A stretch of DNA of 64,000 nt from Struthio camelus (lineage: Eukaryota; Chordata; Aves; Struthioniformes; Struthionidae). The stretch covers positions 23,837,213 through 23,901,212 of the forward strand of contig NC_090943.1 of assembly GCF_040807025.1 (NCBI RefSeq), written 5' to 3'. A program made the translations under genes and the position numbers. Of this stretch, positions 12,201 through 21,797 are shown one piece after another. The notes beneath the pieces are model-generated. The model saw nothing but the letters and a program-made list of their open reading frames with translations, had not been told where the DNA came from and made no database searches. The first letter of the stretch is position 1. Each line of letters begins with the position of its first letter.

Positions 12201-15200
12201 GAACAGAGATAATATATTTCTCTTTTTAAGGAATAGTTCGCACCTCTGTGCTTGTGACTGGGGTCCAAGTGAGTTCAAGAATCTTCATGGTGTGGTTCAT
12301 TGCACATAGCATAAAACAGGTACGTGTGTGAGCAAGTTGAGTTTTAATTGTTACTAAGGAGGAGCTATTAGTACGGTTCTAATTTCGCCAGGAAGACAGA
12401 TTTAAACATTAATCAAGTTCATACAGAGGATGGTTAAATACTTAAGTGCAGTTTCTGCAGTTGGGCTAATGATTTGCCTCTTCTAAGGAGACTGAGCCTG
12501 GATCTTAGGTGTGTCTTGTCGTCACTGGCTTTGGCCTTGTGCCAGCGGTGGCCTGCCTAAGTCAAATTAAAGACTAGTGTTTTTATTCACCAACAAATGT
12601 AGCACAGTGTCGCCTCTTCCCTTTCAAGAACGTAAATTAGCACTTACTGAATGAATCTAAATGGAAGTAGGTCTTATATTAAATGCATGTGGACAAACAT
12701 GGTTGTGATTTTGCGATTTATGTTAGGCACCTTCTCAAGACTTTAAAGTTAAGATAATATTAACATTAGATGGCATGCACACTCCATTGTTTTCATTAAA
12801 AATATGTCAAGCTGTCCAGCATGTCATAGTGATGCTACAGTCCCCTATAAATGGTGACAATTTATTTGCCTGGCTGGAGATGGTTATTGCGAGTCTAGTG
12901 ACTCATTAGTAGAGGAGTGCTTAGAGCTAGTAGATAGGATGTTCAGTTCACTTTCTGAGGTCTGCTTTCTGTGAAGGGCATGTAAGAATTAAATGATTTT
13001 GAATCTGTGCACCTGCATTTCTTGAAGCTTAAAATGCTGAGCCATTAAACTATCTCACCAGTAGATGGCACGTGCCTTTCCACTGATGGGAGATAGCATC
13101 TGCCTCAGTATCAGTACCCTTTATTTCATACCCTTTATTTCAGTTCACAGAGAACTCATTTTCTACACCTCATCTTTTCCTTTACTGTCACATTTCTTAA
13201 CATGGAATAGACTTTTCATAGCTTTTTTTTTTTCCTTTGATCAGCTAAGTGTTTTTATTTTTGCTCTTACGGAAAAAAAGTCTCAAAGATTAACTTTTTT
13301 TTTTTGCACTGAATGTTTACCTGAGCGCTGGAATATGGCACTATTTTTGCCATTCTGTTATGCTGCAGTGGATTAAATCTTTAGCATGTCCAATCATCTC
13401 TGTTTCCTGTATCTCTAGTGCAGTAGTAAAGCTGTATCCAAGAAAAATACATCTGAATGTATGTCTGATTGCATTTCATGCTTTTGCTGCGTAGCGGGCA
13501 TGAATGTTCAGGGTCACTTTAGGTGGTAAGAGGCATGTAAGAGGCATGATAGCCGGACCCAGATCTCTCGCTTGACTAGAGATTTGCAAGGCAACAAGTA
13601 GGAATTCCCTGCATACTTACATAAAGCACTCCTGCTTGGATTTAGCAATGTGACATGAATCTAAGTGTGAGCTATCAGTGTTTGCCTCTACTCTGCATGA
13701 GGCTAAGAACGGCCTGATTCTGTCTTTTTCTTTACTCATATATTTGGGTGTCTTAGCACTTCAGTTGCTGTTTGTTTGTGGGTTTTGTGGTATTTTTATA
13801 TCTCCTTTTCTTTTGCTGCTGTTGGTGAGATCCTTTCATTAAGACTGCAGCTTCTTTGACTGACCCATTGAGGGCACGATTTTAGGAGATGATGAGCACT
13901 TTAATTTCTTCTTTACTTCTGACAGAGTTGTGCATGTGCAGCATCTTTGAGATGTATTAAGCCTTGTTACCTTGTTGCGTTTTATTTTAAAAAATATTTT
14001 CTTTTTTTTTTGTCATTTTAACAACGCTTGTGTTACTTTATTTTATTTCACAGACGTCCCTGGAGCTTTTCAGCCTTCAGGCATGGAAGTGCATTAGCAA
14101 ATTCCTCCCCTTTTAAAGAAAAGAAAATTACTTGTGTGTAATCTCAGAAGGTAGTGTTTGCAGTAGATCCCCACGTGCCTTCTTTGCAGTTAGGGATTTT
14201 TATTTATTTGTTTCACTTAGAGTGAAAATGAGCTGCTGTTTTGAAACAGCAGGTAGATACGCTACCTATTGATGAGGCAGTTTAATGACTCAGAACTTTA
14301 ATCTTAAACAGGCAGTTGAGTAAGTTTACCCAAAGCTCCTAGTCTACCAACTGCTCTTACTTCAGCGATCCAACTCTGTTCCAACTGCTTAACTCTCTCG
14401 CAGCTCCCCAGATATGATATTCTGCTACTAGTTTCCACTTCCAGTCTTTAGATTATACTAAACAATTATTTTTGTCTAAAGTTTCCTGGAGACATGCATT
14501 ATATGATGAGGAAGAAGCAACAACAGTCCATGAGCTAGATAAAAAGCAAGAAAAAGGTTAGGAGACAGAGAGCAGTGAAATGCAGAGTGCGTAAAAACTG
14601 ATTATGAAAGGAACGTATTTTAGACAGTGGTGTTTTCTTTTTGCTATTTTTAGGAAAAAAGAAAGTAGAAAAGTAAATGAACCAAAAATAATAAAAAGGA
14701 AGATAGGTAGATAGCATAGTTCTACTGCAGAAAGAAAAAGAAGAGTAGGAATAAACTGAAATACAGGGTGCGATACATTGATATTCTCACAATGGGTAAA
14801 AATTGTTCAGTTTGCAAAATGTCTGTATGCTAGTAAAGATATATGATAAAAAACTGTACATGGTAATGTCTTCAGCATATCATTTTTATGCCAACATTTT
14901 CTCTCTTTACAAAATGTTAGTTCTTTCCCACATCTCTTGAACAGAAGTCTGTTACAGTTTGCACAGAAAAGAAATTTAAGGATGAAGAAAGTCTTGGTTC
15001 TTTATACTTCTGCAGATCCAGAATGAGGAGAGCGTTATTCTTTTTCTGGTCGTATGGACTGTGACAGAGATTACTCGATATTCCTTCTACACATTCAACC
15101 TGCTCAACCATTTGCCATACTTCATTAAATGGGCCAGGTGGAGATGTCTTGCACTTTAGTTTCTCATAGTTCCGTGCATGCCGGTTTCACGCATGCTGAG

Positions 15201-18200
15201 CTAACACACAGGAGAGCAGATGTTTGAGCTTTGGTTATGTGTCAGCAGAGTGCAAGTTGGTTGCTTTCTGTATTTGGAGTTATTGATATTTGGTTTAATA
15301 TCTGAGGTTTAATATCTGAGGTTTTGGATGTGATTTGTCCTGTGCTTTCTGTGCCTCATGGTTTGAACTTAGTTTTAATTTACGTTCATATTTTTTCTTT
15401 TACTTTTGGAGTCACCTTCTAAATTAATAATATGACCCCTTAAGATGCTTTTGAATAGAATGCCCAAAGTTAAGCATCTATATAAATCTTCATAGATTTC
15501 AAGTCTTTGAAATTATGGGAGTTATGGTGTCTCGTTTTTTATTCATATTATTACTACCTGAGAAGTTCTGCTTTATCTGCTGTTTTGTAAAGCTATTATT
15601 CACATGGTAAAACTAAATTTTGACATACCTTAGCCCGCATAAGAAGTGTGTTCATTATCAAAACTACTTTGATACTGAAGCACATTTAAGGTGTATCAGT
15701 ATATCAGATACATTACAGAGGCTGCGTATTTATCAGGGCACTTAACTAGATGAATAACGTTTTCTGTAGTTATCATTTGAAAAATATGTGCCCAGACAGA
15801 CGGACTTACAGATGACCATTTATTCAAAAGTATATGTTTGTTTATTTTGCTCTATTTTCATTTTATAGATATGCAGTTCTGATGCTTCTAATGCACTTCT
15901 TTGAGGTGGCTGATATTTATGTACATTCTTTCTTTTTGCTAATACCTTAGGTGGTTGGTTCGGTCGTGTTTAAGCCGTAAATGGCAAGCTTAAAAAATAA
16001 CAGGGTACTGTTTCATTAATGAGTTTTTCCATAGGCCTCAGGAAAGAGAAATGCATTCAGAAAGCTCTGCATTGACTGGCATGCTTTTTACCATCAAGTT
16101 AGTGTATCTTGAGTGAAAATTTTTTTTTTCTTCTAATAGACAGTGAGGGAAACTAACATTTTCACAGCAGGGTTGCATTGTGAAATATACTATAAACACA
16201 ACATTTGAAAATGAATTCTCTTTTCATAGAGTCCAAATTTCCGATCAAGTATTATGGAGAATCAGACAACACAGCTGGGTGTAATTTAGCACTCCTAGGA
16301 AGCTGGACCTTTCTCATCTGTAATTTGACTTTAAAAGATTTGCCTATCCGTAGTTAATAGAACAGGTATAATCTATATTTTAGTTCAGAATTTATACTTG
16401 TATTTTTTCACTGCACAGAGACAATCTATGTGTAGGTCATGGCATCAGTTCCTCCTTATATCTCACATAATCTGTTCTCTGACCTATGAGTCCTCTAAGC
16501 CCATTGGCTGCTAAGAGGGTTTCATATTCGATTGCTGCCATTTTGAATCTCATTTCTTTTGCTCATGGAATGGGCACTGTGCGTTTCTCTCGGCTCCTGT
16601 GAGAGAGCTCTCACCGCTGTTCCCTGCGTGAACGCAAGAGAGCCGTTCCTTAGGAACGGCTGCATCTGCATGGGACGCTGTGCATAAGAAGAACGGAAAC
16701 CCTGGTGATTACATTTTTCATTTTTCACCATGAATGTGGTCTATGGCATGCAAAATATATTTTCTTTAAACTGAATTTGTTTGCTTTGCCCTTCATTTGG
16801 ACATGTTCTGCCTATTTTAAAGTGCATCTGCTAAATTGATGGCACTCTGGTGTTCTTTCATTTTTAATTTCCCTTTCCATAAATGGTAAATGCAGTATTA
16901 TTTAGACTTCCCATATGACAGTGGGAAAGACGGGCTTCTTATGTTTCTCAAGATTTTCACGACATTTGAAGAAATGGTAATAGACAGAGCTGATCCAGTC
17001 TGCATGCGCTGTGACAGAGATACATATGATCATCTAAATTTGGGATCCAGTCCTGCTCTCAGTCTAATCAGTGACAACAGGACCAAGACCAGTAAATAAT
17101 AAATAGGATGTTTAAGTAAAAGGGCATTATTGGAGACTGCGAGTTTATGGAGTAATTTTTTGACCGTTTAGTATCAGAAGGACATACAAACACCCTGACA
17201 TTTCTCTGTTATTGAATAAAAGGACTGAGGAGTAAATCCTCAGCAGTTGTAAACTAAAGTAGCGCTATCCAAAGTAACTGAAACTGGATCTGGTCCTTGT
17301 TTTTGTTACAGGAACTACTGTAATTCATTGCTGTGCCACTAATAATTGCAAGAGGAAATTTTAAATTCATGGTGTTTCTCACAAGGATTTTTTTTTTTTT
17401 AACACAGATACAACTTTTTTATCATTTTGTATCCTGTTGGAGTTGCAGGTGAACTGTTAACTATATATGCTGCCTTACCATATGTGAAGAAAACAGGAAT
17501 ATTTTCAGTGAGACTTCCCAACAAATACAATGTCTCTTTTGACTACTATTACTTCCTTATCGTTATCATGTTCTCCTATATACCATGTAAGTATTATTTA
17601 ACTTTCGTAGCACTAACAACGTAATAATCAATTGTTAGCAATGCTGGCAGCACAGCCTGTAGCTAAATGTACTGAACATTTTCCACAATAAAAGCCTGAT
17701 TTCTGTTGCTCAAAGCTTTGCTGTATTTTAATTGTTTAGGCTGAAATTTTCCATCCTGTTATCTGCCTCAAAACATAAGTTTTCTGGAAAATTTCAGTGA
17801 AAGCGCTAACAACATTTCCAAGAACAGGATTAAGTAAAAAATGCTTTATGCTCACTTAAAGAAATGTTTGTAATTGTTTCGCTGAGAATTTCTAGTGCCT
17901 CTCCTGCTTTGAAGCAATGACTTAAAAATTGTCCTGCAAGTTGTGCCAGAGATTTGCCTTCTTTCTAATGCTATTAATGTACATTTACTTGTGACCTCTG
18001 GAAATCACCATTTGAACATGCTCGGGAAAAACTTGTAGCAAAATTCTCTTAAGATTCCATCTTCACAGAAATCCCCCTTCCTACCCCCAGTCCTCTCTGA
18101 ACAGACTTCAGTCCCTATTTTACCGTGTTCATGACTTGCTATCATTTGCCTCATCCATTTGTGTCATTGAGTATCATAATATTTCCTCAGTTCAGCAGTA

Positions 18201-18351
18201 TGCAGAATTCAGCATGGTCTGTTGGATTTTTTAATCTAATTTACTTTCTTTTATATTCTTTCATCAAGTATTTCCACAACTCTACTTCCATATGCTGCGG
18301 CAGAGAAGAAAGGTGCTTCACGGAGAAGTGATTGTAGAAAAGGATGATTGA
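6141..18351 (+). CDS. HACD1: HACD1, very-long-chain (3R)-3-hydroxyacyl-CoA dehydratase 1, complete, 7 coding exons
   Basis: This gene encodes the third-step enzyme of ER very-long-chain fatty acid elongation, which dehydrates 3-hydroxyacyl-CoA to trans-2-enoyl-CoA. Exons 6141-6268, 10696-10813, 12131-12149, 12231-12319, 15016-15137, 17408-17586 and 18269-18351 join with GT/AG introns into 738 nt, giving 245 aa plus TGA. The protein is a polytopic PTPLA/Phs1-family membrane protein. It has a charged, Gly/Glu/Lys-rich cytosolic N-terminus (residues 1-25), then hydrophobic segments near 28-52, 74-92, 95-113, 124-138, 160-183 and 202-219. The catalytic Tyr/Glu pair of the family, spaced seven residues apart, fits Tyr167 and Glu174 in YPVGVAGE. 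The C-terminus GEVIVEKDD and the exon 1 sequence match HACD1 better than HACD2 from memory. Mammalian HACD1 is muscle-enriched, and loss causes centronuclear myopathy in dogs. The start at 6141 has a strong context (A at -3, G at +4) and an in-frame TGA at 6033 with no ATG between. Confidence 0.95.
6269..10695 (+). other. HACD1: HACD1 intron 1
   Basis: The first 0.7 kb is the tail of the CpG island, including a short tandem copy of CTCAACGGCCGCC at 6718-6744. The rest is AT-rich with no recognisable exon. A possible degraded repeat lies around 8760-8900, but I could not assign it. Confidence 0.85.
10696..10813 (+). CDS. HACD1: HACD1 coding exon 2
   Basis: The acceptor TTTTGTAG is followed by the base completing Gly43, then [13 protein letters not shown] and [13 protein letters not shown] (residues 43-82). 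It ends at GAG/GTAAAT in phase 0. This is the exon equivalent to the one hit by a SINE insertion in Labrador centronuclear myopathy, as I recall it. Confidence 0.94.
10814..12130 (+). other. HACD1: HACD1 intron 2
   Basis: AT-rich intron with an 11-base G run at 10950-10960. The open frame on the + strand near 11299-11511 shows no family likeness. Nothing else stands out. Confidence 0.85.
12131..12149 (+). CDS. HACD1: HACD1 coding exon 3 (19-nt microexon)
   Basis: Only 19 nt long: acceptor TTTACAG, coding VVHCAV plus the first base of Gly89, donor G/GTGAGT. It is needed to keep the frame between exons 2 and 4, and VVHCAVG lines up with IVHCLIG of mammalian HACD1. Skipping it would shift the frame. 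Confidence 0.9.
12231..12319 (+). CDS. HACD1: HACD1 coding exon 4
   Basis: It follows an 81-bp intron with acceptor CTTTTTAAG. It codes for the end of Gly89, then [20 protein letters not shown] and AHSIKQ (to residue 118), with donor CAG/GTACGT in phase 0. Position 92 is Arg where mammalian HACD1 has Pro, as I recall. Confidence 0.93.
12320..15015 (+). other. HACD1: HACD1 intron 4
   Basis: AT-rich intron with several poly-T tracts. A perfect 14-bp tandem duplication (TACCCTTTATTTCA) lies at 13115-13142. No exon-like reading frame is supported. Confidence 0.85.
13115..13142 (+). repeat. Perfect 14-bp tandem duplication
   Basis: TACCCTTTATTTCA is present twice head to tail in HACD1 intron 4. 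Confidence 0.9.
15016..15137 (+). CDS. HACD1: HACD1 coding exon 5
   Basis: Acceptor TTCTGCAG; codes residues 119-158 plus two bases of Arg159, including the family-conserved [14 protein letters not shown] and HLPYFIKWA stretches. The donor is AG/GTGGAG, a weaker than average match, but the phase joins exactly with exon 6. Confidence 0.94.
15138..17407 (+). other. HACD1: HACD1 intron 5
   Basis: AT-rich intron with a perfect 14-bp tandem duplication (GGTTTAATATCTGA) at 15292-15319 and a more GC-rich patch with nested palindromes at about 16590-16700. No extra exon is needed, since exons 5 and 6 join in frame. Confidence 0.85.
15292..15319 (+). repeat. Perfect 14-bp tandem duplication
   Basis: GGTTTAATATCTGA is present twice head to tail in HACD1 intron 5, followed by a further GGTTT. 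Confidence 0.9.
17408..17586 (+). CDS. HACD1: HACD1 coding exon 6 (catalytic exon)
   Basis: The acceptor has a long poly-T tract followed by AACACAG. The exon codes [28 protein letters not shown] and [14 protein letters not shown], ending at CCA T/GTAAGT. It holds Tyr167 and Glu174, which correspond by spacing (Y-x6-E) to yeast Phs1 Tyr149 and Glu156. The LPNKYN-SFDYY stretch is a family signature. Confidence 0.95.
17587..18268 (+). other. HACD1: HACD1 intron 6
   Basis: A 682-bp intron. Reading through the exon 6 donor keeps the frame open to a stop at 17622-17624, and an AATAAA lies at 17687-17692, so it could support an intronic-polyadenylation transcript. Confidence 0.85.
18269..18351 (+). 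CDS. HACD1: HACD1 coding exon 7 and stop codon
   Basis: The acceptor TTCATCAAG joins the phase 1 donor to give Leu219. The exon then reads [20 protein letters not shown] and ends IVEKDD with TGA at 18349-18351. The basic RQRRK stretch marks the cytosolic C-terminal tail. No canonical KKxx ER retrieval signal is present. Confidence 0.94.
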
Positions 18352-18452
18352 ATCAACCCATGTAACTATGGTGCTTTTAAGAGAAAAGTGAGGGTAAAAA
18401 CCTAAAACTTCCTGTGCTTTTTCTGAGTCCAAGTTTTAACACATGGAACAAG

Positions 18453-18458
18453 AATAAA
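18453..18458 (+). terminator. HACD1: Candidate HACD1 poly(A) signal
   Basis: AATAAA lies 102 nt after the stop codon, with an A-rich stretch and a T/G-rich stretch following by 18480-18500. This would give a short 3' UTR. Later AATAAA-like hexamers exist, so a longer 3' UTR is also possible. Confidence 0.55.
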
Positions 18459-19393
18459 CAACTGCATAAAATAACATGGATTGTATTATTTTTAGAATTT
18501 AACATATCTTCAGACTTACCTTTTCATTCTTGGCTCCACCTTTCAGTTTAACTGTTCATTTCTTCAGACAAGTTTTTTTCTTATTTTCAATAGGTTGACA
18601 AATAGCTTTAGCAGATTGAATAGCTGGCTAATGTGCGTTCTGCTATGAAACCTGTAGTCATTATCAAGAAAAGGGAGAGTTAACCAGTCATACTGAAATT
18701 CAGTCTTCTGGAAAACAGAGCATAAATTAGGTAATGTTGTTTTTCATAGACTGGGTGGCTTAATGTTATCTTCCTTATTTTAAGATACTAAATCTTTCAT
18801 TTTTATCAACATTTAGTACGACTTGAGCCTCTGAGAAAGTGTCATTAGGAGTAGTTAGTTTAAACTAAAGCTGAGTTCATAATTATGTTGGACTTGAATC
18901 AGTCAGCTTTATGTTAAATAATACCTTTACATTATAAGTACTGTCAGCATGTTCAACATTCTCTGAGTTACAGGATCACATGGTAGAATTCCAAAAGTAT
19001 TTCTGAAAGGAGCTGAATTCTTGACAGTGCAAATTTAGATCTCTCTGTACTTTCATTTGCAGTTTAACAGAAACGTAGAGTAGTAGATGTGTTTATACTA
19101 AAAAGCTTGTGCTAGGGGATAGTCTTGATGTGCCTACCTTTCTCTAGCCAGTGGCTGAAGCAGGATTTGTTTTTTGGATAAAACTGATCGTCAGCATAGT
19201 TCCTATTCTAAGTTCAAATACGTATACAGAAAAATTATGGCATTATATTTAGAAACTGTAGCTATAGTGAGATATTTTATTTTTTATAATAATCTAGGTG
19301 GGATAAAATGTAATTAAAATAATTTATTAAAATATAAATTGTGCTTTAAATCATCTCATTATGCAATATTTATTGCTCCCTCCCAATTATTTT

Positions 19394-20244
19394 TTTATAA
19401 TGTGATGACCTAATCCTGTTTAACATCTTCAGTAATCTGCAAGAGGTGTCTACCATATATTAATAAAAGTTACAGATGATATTACACTGTACAATACCTG
19501 AGCGGGAGAAGTCCAGTGGTAGCTAGATTAAATATAGACAAGAATGAGATGCAGCCTAAGAAATCGAAAGACAAGGGAATGCATTTGAGGAAACTTGGAT
19601 GCTCAGTGAGAGAGAGAAGTTTGAAATGTAGTAATGTGGTAAGAAGCCTTGGTAGTATAGGCAGTGAAATTGCTTCTGGCATCACTAATGTCGAAAGAGG
19701 AGGGTATATGTAGATGTGCTGCATCAACCAGCTGCAACTAAGAATGCTCTTAGTGTGACTGATGAGGTTATCTCTGGAATACTATTGTGCATTCTGGGTA
19801 CCTCAGGAGTGAAGAGTTGAGTCAATCTTCAGAAAGGTTTGAGAACAGGAACAGAATTGATTGAAGTGAAACAGAAGTAGGAAAGTTTTGAGTCGTTAAG
19901 TATGTATAGCTTTATGTTATGTGACAAAAACATATAGAGGAAGAAGGCTTAATAGTGTGAGGGTATAACTAAAACATTATATAAAATTGAAACAAGGTAA
20001 ATTATCAGAAAATACAAATAAATAAAAATTCAGGAAAATGAATAGTTTAAGGAAAAGATCCCATCACAAAGCTCAGTTACGTTCTGGAATGATGCCGCAA
20101 AGCTTATCAGTGTGTGCAATTTCTTGGAGGGTTTTAAGTTAGATGTAATGCAATATTGGAAGATAATCTTGCTTTGGCAGGAGTTTGAACTACACAATTC
20201 AATAGGCAGTTTCCATTTCTAGCTTCTGTGATTCTATAATAATA
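19394..20244 (+). mobile_element. Degraded CR1 LINE, 3' part
   Basis: Several CR1 landmarks follow one another in the right order: 'ctgtttaacatcttcagtaa' near 19418, 'acagatgatattacac' near 19472, 'ggaatactattgtgcattct' near 19776, and the tail 'gattctata' near 20230. These match the 3' end of the reverse transcriptase ORF and the 3' UTR of avian CR1 elements. No long frame survives, so it is old and inactive. Confidence 0.7.
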
Positions 20245-21757
20245 CAATTTTTTTTTTTTTGAGTGTAGATACACCTTTTCTGGTGAATCTGATGATTTAA
20301 TAAAAAGCAAGGATTTACTGTATCCCTAACCTCTGAATTCCGTTTTGTGCCTTAGAATTGTGATATTTATACATCTCTGTTGTTACAGATAAATTAGTTC
20401 CCTTTTAAATGACAGGTGCACAGTGGACTTGAGATGGAATCATTGTATTCCTAACAATTTGAGAAGGTGTAATCTTTGTATATTTTAGAAAAAATTTCAT
20501 GCGAGGTGCTATAAGTTATTAAAATACTTTTTCATATACAACTGGAATTACTGAAAGTTTCACCTATAAACCACATTTACACTACTGATTCACAAAATAT
20601 TTGCTTGTATTACGCATGTTCAGACTAGTAGTTGTATTTGTCCAAAGTGCTTAGTATACTATTTTATAAACTTTGCCTGCATTTTAGTCCATGAGAGCAT
20701 CAAGGTAGCTCTTAGAAACATTTCTCAGTTAGCAAACAGAAGAATTTAATGAAATATGAGTAAAAAAGATTAGATGAAGTTATTTGTCCTCTTTTTTACT
20801 GTCGGCGCAACTCACTGAAGACCATGGCTATCAATTTATTGAAAATGCATTGGATACTTTAAGGATCTGATTTTGAAATCCTTTACTGGATGAATGTTTC
20901 CCACAGACACTATTCCTGTAATTATACAATGAATACCTGAGCTATAATATTGTATTACTCATGTTGCATTTGTTCTGTATGTGGTTTAAGGACATTATCA
21001 TTTGGAATTCAAAGAATCATTTTTATATTCTTTTGTACTTGGGCCTTAAAAAATTACGGCACTGTTCATTATGGTCTTGGTTTTGGGCTTTTATAAAGCA
21101 TCCGTATACAAGGTAATGATAGAACTTTTAAAGTGATTTACAGCTGCAGTAGTAATACTAAAACTACAACTAATGATGATTTACAGTATTGCATTCAATG
21201 GTATGTAGACCAGAGAGGTTATCAGGTAGATTATTTACATGACATATACTTCACAAAAAAAAAAAAAAAACAGGTTATTTTCTTCCTCATCTTTTTCAAC
21301 TGAAGTCTTTCACTGAAGCCTGAATATCTCTACCTTTTGTTTTTAAACTTCATTAAATATCTTCTGTGGGACAGTGAGAATTGCAGGTAAAATCCTAGCT
21401 ACTCAGATTTTACTGGTGACTTCAGATGGGCCAGGATTTATGGTATGCTTACTTAAACTTCAGCATAACGTAGTGAAACATTAACTTATTCTAAGCAATG
21501 AATACTAAAAAAGTATGATTTTCATATGGTGCTGTCTTTCCAACTCCTATTTGACAACTGTCTTCATCTTTGTATTCATCTCTGCAATATTGCTAATTAT
21601 TTCAGGCATTGAAAACCTCCTATTTAAGAAAGATTAGGAACATATTCAAGTATCAACCTCTAATGTTTTGATGTAGTCTTCAACAAATTGTTCATATAAA
21701 AGTGATTCTTCATTGTGCTATATATTCCTTCTTGAATGGATTAATATAGAGTATGAG

Positions 21758-21797
21758 CTTATAAAGCTGATTTGTGACAAACCTTATAAAGCTGATT
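21758..21797 (+). repeat. Short tandem duplication, 25-bp period
   Basis: The 15-mer CTTATAAAGCTGATT occurs at 21758-21772 and again at 21783-21797, separated by 10 bp. Confidence 0.85.
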
